Shown in pieces: positions 18,285-27,012 of a stretch of DNA of 64,000 bases (positions are counted from its first letter, which is position 1; each line of letters starts with the position of its first letter). The notes beneath the pieces were generated by a model. It saw only the letters and a program-made list of their open reading frames with translations. It was not told the DNA's origin and made no database searches. Both the position numbers and the translations under genes were made by a program. Origin of the DNA: Pseudomonadota bacterium (GTDB taxonomy: Bacteria; Pseudomonadota; Gammaproteobacteria; Eutrophobiales; Eutrophobiaceae); NCBI GenBank assembly GCA_013112535.1, contig JABFGI010000001.1:494414-558413 (forward strand), given 5' to 3'.

Positions 18285-19166
18285 ATGGCTAATATTGCTG
18301 TAATCGGCACCGGAATTATGGGTCGTGAGATGGTTTATAAGCTTCTGGAAAATGAACATCATGTCGTTGTTAATAATCGTACTAAAGCCAAGGCACAGGC
18401 CTTACTTGAAGCCGGTGCTGAATTTGCAGGAACGCCCGCGCTGGCGATTACCGAAGCTGACTTTATTATCTCCATGGTGGGTGATGATACTGACTCGCGT
18501 GAAGTCTGGTTGGGTACAAATGGAGTGATGAATGGAAATATAAAAAGTGGTGCAATTGCAGTAGAATGCTCATCATTGTCACACAACTGGATTCTGGAAT
18601 TAAATGGCGTGCTGTCATCCGAAGGAATTCGTTTTGCAGATTGTCCGGTAACAGGTGGACCTGATGGTACCAGAGCCGGAAAGCTTCGGATTCTTGCAGG
18701 TGGTGACAAAGAGACCTTAGTTGCATTAGAACCGCTGTTTAATGCGTTTGCACAGGAAGTTATACACTTTGGATCGATAGGTGCCGGTACGTGTTATAAA
18801 TTAATCGTTAATCTTATTGGAGCTGTACAGGCTACAGCATTAGCAGAGGGCTTTGTTCTAGCTGAACATGCAGGACTTGATATAGATAAAGTTGGCTATG
18901 CACTCAGTAATGGGTCGGTGGCTAGTCCTCACGTTAAATATCTTACTGAACGCATGTTGCAGGATAATCATGATGATGTTTATTTTTCAACACGTTGGCG
19001 TCATAAAGATGCGGCATATGCACTTGAACTAGCTGCAAAGAACGGCGTAGAAATACCAACCTCCTCAATTGCTACTGAGTTGTTTCAAGATTGTATTAAT
19101 CAAGGGTTTGGCGACAAGAACTCAAGTATAATAATTGAGACATTACGTCATCTGAATAAAAAGTAA
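18285..19166 (+). CDS. NAD(P)-dependent beta-hydroxyacid dehydrogenase (3-hydroxyisobutyrate dehydrogenase family)
   Basis: A protein of 293 residues from the ATG at 18285, chosen because AGAGGAAG lies just upstream and the dinucleotide-binding motif begins at once (IAVIGTGIMGREM). The catalytic regions are visible: the substrate-binding CPVTGGPDGTRAG strand-loop and the catalytic Lys in GTCYKLIVNLI. Family members reversibly oxidise 3-hydroxyisobutyrate, tartronate semialdehyde, 6-phosphogluconate or succinic semialdehyde homologues. An upstream extension to 18234 overlaps the radical SAM gene and is probably not translated. It is the last gene of the cassette. A TIM-barrel isomerase next to a tartronate-semialdehyde-type reductase resembles hydroxypyruvate metabolism, but the molybdenum and B12 enzymes do not belong to that pathway. 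Confidence 0.85.
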   Translation: MANIAVIGTGIMGREMVYKLLENEHHVVVNNRTKAKAQALLEAGAEFAGTPALAITEADFIISMVGDDTDSREVWLGTNGVMNGNIKSGAIAVECSSLSHNWILELNGVLSSEGIRFADCPVTGGPDGTRAGKLRILAGGDKETLVALEPLFNAFAQEVIHFGSIGAGTCYKLIVNLIGAVQATALAEGFVLAEHAGLDIDKVGYALSNGSVASPHVKYLTERMLQDNHDDVYFSTRWRHKDAAYALELAAKNGVEIPTSSIATELFQDCINQGFGDKNSSIIIETLRHLNKK

Positions 19167-19230
19167 AAAAGCTAACTCTTGATCGAATAGAATCAGATAA
19201 AATACAGACTAATCTTCAGAAGAAAACAAA

Positions 19231-19340
19231 ACAGTATTTCTGATATGAATATGAAATACTGTATTCAAAATATATAAGACTGTAAAACTAAATGTTTTGT
19301 CAGTAAAAGTAATTGCCATAGAAAATACTGTTTATCAGTA
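19231..19340. repeat. Repeated ACAGTATTT/AAATACTGT motifs before the SPL-like gene
   Basis: ACAGTATTTC (19231-19240) and GAAATACTGT (19253-19262) form a perfect 10-base inverted repeat around 12 bases. A third copy of AAATACTGT is at 19323-19331 and overlaps a smaller dyad, TACTG-N5-CAGTA (19326-19340), ending 13 bases before the start codon. Three copies of one motif in a 190-base gap suggest an operator. The regulator is unknown. Confidence 0.45.
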
Positions 19341-19353
19341 ATTGATTATAAAT

Positions 19354-20637
19354 ATGAATTCTGATTATTTGCTTAAGCTCAATGAAAATCTGAAAAGAAC
19401 TCTTTTTGATAAACTTGAAGATGATCAGCAACACGCACTACGTGAGATTGCCAAAGTAAATTATTTTACCTTTCAAGAGTTAAGGATTCTTGTTGAGTCT
19501 GCTATTGATCTGTCTATCTGGAATGAAAAAAGCCTGGTTTCATATTGGCAGCAATGGCGACAATCTACTGATCTGGAAGGACGCGAATTTAAAAAGTGGG
19601 CGTTTAAAAAACTGGATGACCTGCTACAAGAACTACGTCAGAAAGAAAATGATTACTCAAATATGGAGATTAAGAATCGTTCCTTTCGAAAGCAAAAAGT
19701 AGAAATTATAGAACAAGCATCGGATACGAAAATATTCGGAAGGTGCCCTGTCTATTCAGAAGCAACGTCTTGTTGTAATTTGCAAACAATAGATGCGGTT
19801 AAAAACTGCGGTTTTGGTTGTAGTTATTGCAGTATTCAAACGATGTATACCAATGACAATATACAATTCGATGAGCAGTTTGCTCAGAAACTGGATGCGA
19901 TAGAACTGGATCCGGACAAACGTTACCACATTGGAACGGGACAATCCTCTGATGCCATGATGTGGGGTAACACTAATGGTATTCTGGATGATCTGTTTCA
20001 CTTCGCACGAAAGTGGCCAAACATAATTCTCGAATTTAAAACAAAGTCGAAGAATGTGGATTATCTGTTGCAATCAGATGTTCCTGAAAATGTTTTTTGT
20101 TCATGGTCATTGAATCCTGACATTATCATAAAAAATGAAGAGCACCTGACTCCTGATTTAGATAAAAGATTACAAGCAGCCCGATCTGTTGTGGACAAAG
20201 GCATTAAAGTTGGCTTTCATTTTCATCCAATGATAATTCATAAAGGCTGGCAGGAGAATTATCAGGCATTGATCTATAACGTTATGGAACAATTTCATGC
20301 CGATGAAGTTGTTTTCATTTCATTTGGCACTCTGACCTTTCCTAAACCGATTGTAAAAAAAATAAGAAGCTATGGTATACAAACTAAAACGCATCAGATC
20401 CCGTTGGATACAAATCCGGAAGGGAAGGTCACCTATCCAGATAGCATAAAAGAACAGTTGTTTTGTCATGCGTATGAATCTTTTAAGCCATGGCATGACA
20501 AGGTGTTCTTTTATCTGTGCATGGAAGAGAAAAAACTATGGGAACTTACTTTTGGTAAAGCGTTTGCATCGAATCAAATCTTTGAAGAAACCTTGTTGAA
20601 TAGTGCGCTGAAAAAAATGACTTTAAATTATACGTGA
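19354..20637 (+). CDS. Spore photoproduct lyase-like radical SAM protein
   Basis: A protein of 427 residues from the ATG at 19354; a TTG four codons earlier is less likely. The cluster motif CGFGCSYC has Cys152, Cys156 and Cys159, in the SPL-type context DAVKNCGFGCSYCSIQ. The region before it carries Cys131, Cys140 and Cys141. Downstream, LEFKTKSKNVDYLL and the CSWSLNP strand also fit the SPL family. True SPL repairs the UV spore photoproduct in Bacillus; in a non-spore-former the relative probably repairs DNA or acts on another substrate. The gene is monocistronic or leads the next three genes (69-base gap). Confidence 0.75.
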   Translation: MNSDYLLKLNENLKRTLFDKLEDDQQHALREIAKVNYFTFQELRILVESAIDLSIWNEKSLVSYWQQWRQSTDLEGREFKKWAFKKLDDLLQELRQKENDYSNMEIKNRSFRKQKVEIIEQASDTKIFGRCPVYSEATSCCNLQTIDAVKNCGFGCSYCSIQTMYTNDNIQFDEQFAQKLDAIELDPDKRYHIGTGQSSDAMMWGNTNGILDDLFHFARKWPNIILEFKTKSKNVDYLLQSDVPENVFCSWSLNPDIIIKNEEHLTPDLDKRLQAARSVVDKGIKVGFHFHPMIIHKGWQENYQALIYNVMEQFHADEVVFISFGTLTFPKPIVKKIRSYGIQTKTHQIPLDTNPEGKVTYPDSIKEQLFCHAYESFKPWHDKVFFYLCMEEKKLWELTFGKAFASNQIFEETLLNSALKKMTLNYT

Positions 20638-20706
20638 AAGCCAGAAGTATTGATAAAAATGAATGTTTTTTAAGTTAGGCTAAATAGAAATTCTGTTTAA
20701 ATTGAG

Positions 20707-21201
20707 ATGCTGAAAATGAAAAACTGGTTAATATTATTTATATCTGTCTTTTGTGTTACTGCCCACGCAATTGAAGAGTTGAAAAATATTGAAATCGATT
20801 CTCTTCCCGATTACAGCAAAGCCTATGACCCAGAAAGAGATCCATTTGTAGATGGCAATAATGCTTTAAAGAATGCGAAAGAAACCCGGCGGCGAGTAGT
20901 GATTGAAGTTGGTGGCGACTGGTGTTCATGGTGTCATGTTCTGGATGAATTTATCAATACAACACCTGCAATCTATGAGCAACTTTATAATAATTTTGTT
21001 GTGCTCAAGGTCAATTACAGTGATGCTAATGAAAACGAGCTTTTTCTTGGTGGGTTACCCAAAATTACTGGTTATCCTCACTGGTATATTACTGATAATG
21101 ACGGTTCTATTGTCTATTCGGGGAATATAGTACACTTGTTGGAAGATGGAAAATACTCACCGACACTTTTTTCCCGTTTTCTTAATAAATGGAGTTTATA
21201 A
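20707..21201 (+). CDS. Exported thioredoxin-fold protein
   Basis: A 164-residue protein with a signal peptide (about residues 1-21, cleavage after AHA) and a thioredoxin-like domain. The active site is GGDWCSWCHVLDEF (Cys74 and Cys77) and the cis-Pro is in ITGYPHWYI. The WCSWCH arrangement resembles the Thioredoxin_7/DUF255 group. It probably acts as a periplasmic thiol reductase or cysteine protector. The next gene begins 22 bases later, so it may serve the GMC dehydrogenase pair (inference). ATG codons at 20707 and 20716 are both possible starts. Confidence 0.78.
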   Translation: MLKMKNWLILFISVFCVTAHAIEELKNIEIDSLPDYSKAYDPERDPFVDGNNALKNAKETRRRVVIEVGGDWCSWCHVLDEFINTTPAIYEQLYNNFVVLKVNYSDANENELFLGGLPKITGYPHWYITDNDGSIVYSGNIVHLLEDGKYSPTLFSRFLNKWSL

Positions 21202-21223
21202 TTTTTTATAAATACATTTAACT

Positions 21224-21904
21224 ATGTCTAATCGAAGTAAACGATTTGCCGTTAAAGCGGGACAATTATATTCAAAGGCAAAGCTTCCTGATCAAGGTCA
21301 GTTCGTTAACTGGCTGAACCGTCGTACCTTTTTAAAAAAAAGTAGTAAATTTTCATTGTTAACATTTTTTGCTGCATGCAATCTGTCGACATCAGCCTCA
21401 CAATCAAGTTCAAAACCACCCGGTAAGATAGCTGTAACCGATAAGTTGTCGACCAGAGAAAACTACTTTACGAATGCGCAACGTAAAACGCTTGATGCCG
21501 TACAGATGCAATTGTTTCCAGATGATGGTGATGGACCAGGAGCACGCGATTTGAATGCAATTAATTATCTTGAATTTGCAATGACTGATCCGCAAAACAA
21601 AAAAGATGGTGATCCGGAATTTTTAGCACAAGGTATCGGTTGGCTTGATGACTTGTCTAAACAAAGTCATGGTAACAGTTTTATCAAGCTATCAGACAAA
21701 CAACAAGATGACATTCTAAAGAAGATTGCCAAATCAAGAGCAGGTGAAAATTGGCTATCATTATTAATGTATTATCTGACTGAAGCATTAATGTTAGATC
21801 CTGTCTATGGTGGTAACCCGGAAATGATCGGTTGGAAATGGTTAGGACATCAAGCCGGTTTCCCAAGGCCGGTTGCCGAAAAAACTTATCGTGACTTTGA
21901 GTAA
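21224..21904 (+). CDS. Gluconate 2-dehydrogenase subunit 3 family protein with Tat signal
   Basis: A 226-residue protein. The N-terminus holds a twin-arginine motif (NRRTFLKK, about residues 32-39) followed by a hydrophobic stretch ending near AAC, so it is exported folded and may also be lipid-modified. The rest matches the small gamma subunit of flavoprotein dehydrogenases such as gluconate 2-dehydrogenase (TLDAVQMQLFPDDGDGPGARDL, GGNPEMIGWKWLGHQAGFPRP). This subunit escorts the cofactor-bearing GMC subunit, which has no signal of its own, through the Tat system. The GMC gene follows 24 bases later. Confidence 0.85.
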   Translation: MSNRSKRFAVKAGQLYSKAKLPDQGQFVNWLNRRTFLKKSSKFSLLTFFAACNLSTSASQSSSKPPGKIAVTDKLSTRENYFTNAQRKTLDAVQMQLFPDDGDGPGARDLNAINYLEFAMTDPQNKKDGDPEFLAQGIGWLDDLSKQSHGNSFIKLSDKQQDDILKKIAKSRAGENWLSLLMYYLTEALMLDPVYGGNPEMIGWKWLGHQAGFPRPVAEKTYRDFE

Positions 21905-21928
21905 CCCTTAATTATTGATGATAAGCAG

Positions 21929-23653
21929 ATGAAGAATGCGCCTTTATCAGTAAATGAATACGATGTTTGTGTAATCGGTAGTGGAGCAGGAGGAGGTCCC
22001 ATTGCTTATGAATTAACGAAAGCAGGTTATAACGTAGTTGTTCTGGAAAAAGGTCATTGGTATGACGAACATGATTTTAAAAAAGATGAGATGTTGCTGC
22101 GTCGTGATATCTTTAAATCAAAGTTAAAGGATGAGCGACATATATTAGAAGAACCTAATGATGATGGTAGTTGGTCGAGTGATACGACTTCTGAGTTTTG
22201 GGGTGGTAATATTGTCGGTGGTGCCAGTAATTTTATGAGTGGTTATTTCCATAGGCTAAAGCCAGAGGACTATAGATTGCTATCGGAATTTGGTCCTATT
22301 GAAGGTGCTAATATTACTGATTGGCCAATCAGTTACGATGACATGGAACCTTATTATACCAAGGTAGAGCAACTTGTTGGTATATCCGGAAAAGTCGTAT
22401 CACATCCACACCTTGAACCACGCTCGACACCGGATTTTCCATTTCCTCCAACAAGAGAACACTCCATTGCCGAATGGTTTGATAAAGCCGCAACAGAATT
22501 AGGTTTTCATCCTTTACCGATGGCACGTGCAATCTTGTCGCGTCAGTTTAATGGACGTCAATCATGTGAGTATTCCGGCTATTGTGGAAGCTATGGTTGT
22601 CATTCAGGAGCCAAGGGTAGTTCAAGAGCTGCGTTACTCGATGTCGCTGTAAAAAGCGGTAATTGTGATGTAATGACACAAGCCAAGGCTTATCATATTA
22701 ATACGGATAACAAAGGTAATGCCTCATCTGTCGACTATTTTGACAATGAAGGTAATAGTCATCGAATAAAGGCAAAAATAACGACTGTTTCCTGTTATTC
22801 AATTGAGTCGAGTCGTTTATTACTTAGTTCGAGTGGTAAAAAACATCCACAGGGTATCGGTAATCGATATCAACAAATCGGCAAACACTTGCATTGCTGT
22901 GCCGGTGGTACCGGACATGGCGTTTTTGATCTAAGCCGATTTAGCACTTTGCAAGCTGCCGCATTAAAAGTGCGTGGTCCATTTTTTAACCGTGCTCTGC
23001 AGGACTGGTATATCATCGATGATAACGCAATTTTTGGAAAACGAATTAAAGGTGGCACGTTAGATTTTGTTTTTGACCCTCCATCTCCAACATCAGATGC
23101 CAACAGTTTGAAACGAGATGAAAAGGGTAATTTGTTATGGGGCAGCGTTTATAAGCAACGATTGAAATCTCACTTTACACAATCACGTGATTTTAAATTC
23201 GAAGTATTCTGCGATTGGTTACCTACGGATTCGTGCAATGTCTCTTTAGATAATTCGGAAAAGGATAAATGGGGTTCTCCTGTTGCCAGGGTCAAGGTGG
23301 GTTATCATCCGCATGATCTAAAGGTTGCTAACTATTTGGTTGAAAAAGGTGTTCAGGTCATGAAGCAAATGGGAGCACAGAAATATTATGGTAATGTCTT
23401 TACTTCGCCAACATCTAACTTAATTGCTGGTGGTTTACGTTTTGGTCACGATCCAGAAACTTCGGCATTAGATGCAAACTGTAGGGTACATGGCACGGAT
23501 AATCTATTCGTCACTGATGGTAGTTTTATGCCTAATGGAGGAAGCGTTACTCCTACCTGGACAATTTATGCAAATGCATTTCGAGTTGCAGAGCACATTG
23601 TAGAAGAGTTGGGTGGAGTGAAAACGCAAGCAGACAACCGAAATCAGTTATGA
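21929..23653 (+). CDS. GMC family FAD-dependent dehydrogenase, catalytic subunit
   Basis: A 574-residue flavoprotein. The FAD-binding motif CVIGSGAGGGPIAYEL is at about residues 14-29, the second GMC signature near WGGNIVGGASNFMSG, and the C-terminal catalytic His region in FVTDGSFMPNGGSVTPTW. A cysteine cluster (CEYSGYCGSYGCHSG, residues 212-226) resembles the region that binds a 3Fe-4S cluster in FAD-glucose dehydrogenase and could carry electrons out. Together with the preceding subunit it forms a gluconate/alcohol/sugar dehydrogenase-like complex. The usual dihaem cytochrome c subunit is not encoded next to it, so another electron acceptor is needed. The substrate is unknown. Confidence 0.85.
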   Translation: MKNAPLSVNEYDVCVIGSGAGGGPIAYELTKAGYNVVVLEKGHWYDEHDFKKDEMLLRRDIFKSKLKDERHILEEPNDDGSWSSDTTSEFWGGNIVGGASNFMSGYFHRLKPEDYRLLSEFGPIEGANITDWPISYDDMEPYYTKVEQLVGISGKVVSHPHLEPRSTPDFPFPPTREHSIAEWFDKAATELGFHPLPMARAILSRQFNGRQSCEYSGYCGSYGCHSGAKGSSRAALLDVAVKSGNCDVMTQAKAYHINTDNKGNASSVDYFDNEGNSHRIKAKITTVSCYSIESSRLLLSSSGKKHPQGIGNRYQQIGKHLHCCAGGTGHGVFDLSRFSTLQAAALKVRGPFFNRALQDWYIIDDNAIFGKRIKGGTLDFVFDPPSPTSDANSLKRDEKGNLLWGSVYKQRLKSHFTQSRDFKFEVFCDWLPTDSCNVSLDNSEKDKWGSPVARVKVGYHPHDLKVANYLVEKGVQVMKQMGAQKYYGNVFTSPTSNLIAGGLRFGHDPETSALDANCRVHGTDNLFVTDGSFMPNGGSVTPTWTIYANAFRVAEHIVEELGGVKTQADNRNQL

Positions 23654-23791
23654 CGCACATGAATAATAATTTTTTACTGCAAATTACAGAATACCTGAAC
23701 AAGATCACAACAGGGTTGTTTCAGTATTTATCTGTTTGATATTTCATACGGGCACGTTACCAATTGCAGTTAAATTTTATTATCTTACGTT

Positions 23792-23914
23792 TTAGTTCAT
23801 ATTATATGCTTTCAACTCCAACTTTTTCACAAATTTGTTAAAATCACCGGTACCGACGATCTGCGTCAAGAATACAGAAAGTAACAGTTTGTATAGATTA
23901 GTGTCTTGGTCGAT
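23792..23914 (-). pseudogene. Possible gene remnant downstream of norZ
   Basis: One minus-strand frame reads about 40 residues ending KFVKKLELKAYNMN and a TAA stop (23792-23794). The composition looks like a real protein C-terminus (LLLSVFLTQIVGTGD within it). The frame enters the end of norZ in a different register and has no start codon. It may be a leftover of a deleted gene. I do not recognise the family, and chance is not excluded. Confidence 0.25.
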
Positions 23915-23919
23915 TAATT

Positions 23920-26262
23920 TTATTGTTGTAGTACCAGAGCTGGATTAGGTTGAACATTACCTTTCAGGTATTTCCAACGTTTGACGACAAATATCGTAAA
24001 CGGTATCAATCCGCCCAGAACAAACAATGCTCCACCCGCAATGCGAGCCCAGGTTAAATACTGGAATATATCGCTTTGTATATATGCTTCCGAACGTGAA
24101 TACCAAAGACCCTGGTCCATCGTAACGTTTAATTGATCAAGACCGACTGGAAACAGATCAATTAACACCATTAACAACAAACCAACATTAAATGACCAGA
24201 ACATGGATTTTAATTTCTGATTATCCCAGGAATCGCCATGAATTAAATATCGGGAACAAAACAGGATAACGGCCAGTGACAAGTTTCCGTATACCCCGAA
24301 AAAGGCAGCATGTCCGTGGTTAACCGTAAGATAGGTACCATGTTCATAGTAATTAACGATAGGTAGATTAATAATAAATCCCATCATTCCGGCACCAACA
24401 AAATTCCAGAAATTAACTCCCAGTAAAAACAGAAATGCGGCTGATTGTGCAAACTGTTGACGTTGCAGGGCGACGGGTACACCTGCCCGTGAAAGCGCAA
24501 CGCCCGGCATCTTGCGAAATTGCCAGGCCTCCAGCGTTAACAGTATTAATGGCACTACCTGTAAGGTTGAAAATACACTGCCGATGGCAAGCGTCGCCAT
24601 GGGTTTGGCATTCCAGTAAAAATTATGACTGATGCCCAACAGACCTGAACCAAGGAATAATAGTGTTGCGATATAAACAACTCTTGATGCGCCCTGATGA
24701 CTGATAAAGCCCATTTGATAAATAAAATAGGCAACCAGAATTGTAGCGAATACTTCAAAGAATGCCTCAACCCACATATGTACAACTGCCCAACGCCAGA
24801 AATCCGCTACGACAAAATTGGTTTCCGGACTGGCGACAAAGCCAGAGACAAATAAAACTGTCACAGCAATGACACAATAAAGCAACCATTTTGGTAATAA
24901 CCAGGTTTGGTTATCTTTCAAATCAAGGCGAACGCCACGATAAAGAATGATGCTCCATAGAATAAATATTCCCATTAAAATGTATTGGTAAAGCTTGCCC
25001 ATTTCGACAAACTCCCATCCCTGATTTCCCAGGAAATTCCACCACTCACCAAAAACACCCCAGTTTCCTAAAAACAAACCAATCAGATTACCTGCAACCA
25101 TGAACACGAATACGGTAAATAATAAATTGACCAGTCCAAGTTGGCCATGTGGAATAGTGTCCTCGTCCATTGAAATAATAAAAATCGATCCACCTATCCA
25201 GGCAGCGGACACCCAGAGCAGTGCCAGTTGTAAATGCCAAGCCCGTGTTACCGTAAGTGGTAACCATTCCGACAAATTAAAACCAAAGAACGTGTGCAAT
25301 CCCAGAAAATTATGAACAGTCAGTACACCGGCAAATACTTGTACTAAAAATAAAAGTGCGGCAGCAACAAAATATTTATAGGTAGCTCGCTGTAGTGTGG
25401 TCGGTTTGTATTCTGCTATCTCAATAGCAGTGTGGTTTCTGAGCGGTTCTTTGGGTTTGGCGCCCCAGCCGACTAATTGTGAAAACCGCCCATGCAAGAA
25501 GAGCACAACACCCAATCCTAATACTAATCCCAGTGTCCCCATTACACTCCAGAAAACAACTGAACGAGGCGGAGTGTTTCCAGCTGCAGGATCAAATGGC
25601 CAGTTGTTGGTATAGCTGTAATCAAAACCGGGACGTTCAGTGACACAGACCCATGCGCCCCAATAAAAAAATGCTGTTAAGTCATTCACTTCATCGGGAG
25701 TTAGTGAGTTTAAATTGGGTAATAATTCGTTTAAGTCATCTCGAAAGAAAACATCATATGCCTTATTCAACTCATGAAAAGCATAAACCTGTGCTTCAGA
25801 TAAAGTGATCCTGTTTGTCTCAGGATCGTAATTATTTTTTTTCAGTTCTCGTTGTGTTCTTGAGCGTGCAACATCCTTCGCTGTTTCACCTGCTAGGCCA
25901 CTATGTGTTTCATGATAGTCTTCCATAGACTGAGAAATGCGATGCAGAGCGTCAGCAGTAAAATCGGGCCCTCTACCTGCGCCATCACCGAACATACTGC
26001 CGTAATCCATTAATGCATATTTAAGAAATAAGACCTGACCATGTATTATCGACTCCTTGCTAATAACGGTAGTGTTATCGGAAGTAACGAAATCAACACG
26101 GGGTGGCGCATCTACATAAGTACGGCTTCCTACAAACAGTAAACTACCACCACCAATAAACATAACGATCAAAATTGGCAACCACCAGTTTTCCGGCTTC
26201 ATAAACCATTTACGCCACCATGACGGTATAGAGGACATTGTGGTCTCATTTGGTGTTGTCAT
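23920..26262 (-). CDS. norZ: Quinol-dependent nitric oxide reductase (qNOR)
   Basis: A 780-residue single-subunit NO reductase that reduces 2 NO to N2O with electrons from quinol in the inner membrane. The N-terminal extension (about 1-260) has one membrane helix and the fused NorC-like periplasmic domain without a CxxCH haem motif, as expected for qNOR. The C-terminal haem-copper oxidase domain has about 12 helices. Histidines in RAWHLQLALLW, VVHMWVEAFFE and NHGHAAFFGVYG supply the haem b, b3 and FeB ligands, and the Glu of HMWVEAFFE is the conserved FeB-site acid. A perfect FNR/DNR box lies 63 bases upstream. It may remove NO made by HaoA or by nitrite reduction. Confidence 0.95.
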   Translation of the reverse strand: MTTPNETTMSSIPSWWRKWFMKPENWWLPILIVMFIGGGSLLFVGSRTYVDAPPRVDFVTSDNTTVISKESIIHGQVLFLKYALMDYGSMFGDGAGRGPDFTADALHRISQSMEDYHETHSGLAGETAKDVARSRTQRELKKNNYDPETNRITLSEAQVYAFHELNKAYDVFFRDDLNELLPNLNSLTPDEVNDLTAFFYWGAWVCVTERPGFDYSYTNNWPFDPAAGNTPPRSVVFWSVMGTLGLVLGLGVVLFLHGRFSQLVGWGAKPKEPLRNHTAIEIAEYKPTTLQRATYKYFVAAALLFLVQVFAGVLTVHNFLGLHTFFGFNLSEWLPLTVTRAWHLQLALLWVSAAWIGGSIFIISMDEDTIPHGQLGLVNLLFTVFVFMVAGNLIGLFLGNWGVFGEWWNFLGNQGWEFVEMGKLYQYILMGIFILWSIILYRGVRLDLKDNQTWLLPKWLLYCVIAVTVLFVSGFVASPETNFVVADFWRWAVVHMWVEAFFEVFATILVAYFIYQMGFISHQGASRVVYIATLLFLGSGLLGISHNFYWNAKPMATLAIGSVFSTLQVVPLILLTLEAWQFRKMPGVALSRAGVPVALQRQQFAQSAAFLFLLGVNFWNFVGAGMMGFIINLPIVNYYEHGTYLTVNHGHAAFFGVYGNLSLAVILFCSRYLIHGDSWDNQKLKSMFWSFNVGLLLMVLIDLFPVGLDQLNVTMDQGLWYSRSEAYIQSDIFQYLTWARIAGGALFVLGGLIPFTIFVVKRWKYLKGNVQPNPALVLQQ

Positions 26263-26324
26263 TGATAATCTCCAGAACTGAATGTAATTTATTCCAACGC
26301 TGCCACATTAAATGACTGATAATT

Positions 26325-26338
26325 TTGATTTACATCAA
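26325..26338 (-). promoter_or_regulatory. Perfect FNR/DNR box for norZ
   Basis: TTGATttacATCAA matches the FNR/ANR/DNR consensus exactly. The centre is 69 bases before the norZ start. A class II position would set the transcript start near 26290 with a leader of about 28 bases. DNR-type NO-responsive activation of nor genes is well known; which paralogue acts here is not shown. Confidence 0.8.
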
Positions 26339-26523
26339 AAATAGTTTTAACAATCGTCTTTTATTGTTGTCGATGAATACTTTTGCTTTTGATGTAATCA
26401 GATTATTTGATAGAAGATAGTTCTGTGAGGGACAGTGCCTGTCAGTATGATTTATGTTTTAACTTAAATTTTACTATAACAATTTGACACTATTGAACGG
26501 GATATATTGTTAAATAAATTCAA

Positions 26524-26955
26524 TTAATCTTTATTTTGAAGTTTATCGTTAAAGAAAAGTAATTTATGGCGGTAACGTTTTGGTAAATGACTGCTAACAG
26601 AACCAATAACCAGAATACATATCAAAATTATAATGCGTTGATCCCAAAATATGGGTATCAAAAGTAGTAAGGCAATTTTGGTTAGTACAGCGATGCCTCT
26701 AAATTCAAATAAAACAATACAACTGGAATGCAGATCAGTGAGGAATATTAAAAAGCCAGAAATGATTACTGCCCATAACCAGGGTTCCAGTATTGCGACA
26801 GGCATATTAAAAACATGTCCGCCTAATAAAATACCTGTACAAAGAATATGTAGTGTACGAAATGTTATTCGAATCGTTAAGCGAAAAGGTAAATCTCTTT
26901 GCTTGTCAGGAAATAAAAACAAAAAAAGTCGATTTTTGTTTTCATTTGTGAGCAT
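26524..26955 (-). CDS. Small membrane protein of unknown function
   Basis: A 143-residue protein with about four predicted helices (roughly 33-50, 56-73, 88-103 and 105-122). Recognisable features are a His in the first helix (GGHVFNMP), an acidic residue after the second (FLTDLHSS), and a basic C-terminal SSHLPKRYRHK motif. I do not recognise a named family. It lies 57 bases after the PhyH gene on the same strand and upstream of norZ, which has its own FNR box. The position between hemN-phyH and norZ suggests, but does not show, a role in NO or haem physiology. Confidence 0.65.
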   Translation of the reverse strand: MLTNENKNRLFLFLFPDKQRDLPFRLTIRITFRTLHILCTGILLGGHVFNMPVAILEPWLWAVIISGFLIFLTDLHSSCIVLFEFRGIAVLTKIALLLLIPIFWDQRIIILICILVIGSVSSHLPKRYRHKLLFFNDKLQNKD

Positions 26956-27012
26956 TAATTTAAGTAATTCTGAATATTGGCTGTTATAAATAAGTCTATT
27001 CAGGGTTGGTAA

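Noticed and set aside
19231..19340. LexA (SOS) box before the SPL-like gene
   Set aside because: TACTG and CAGTA are both present, but 5 bases apart in one dyad and in the reversed order in the other. The E. coli-type LexA box needs TACTG-N10-CAGTA.
23654..23919. A complete gene in the gap between the GMC and norZ genes
   Set aside because: Only a short frame without a start codon was found; it is listed as a possible remnant.
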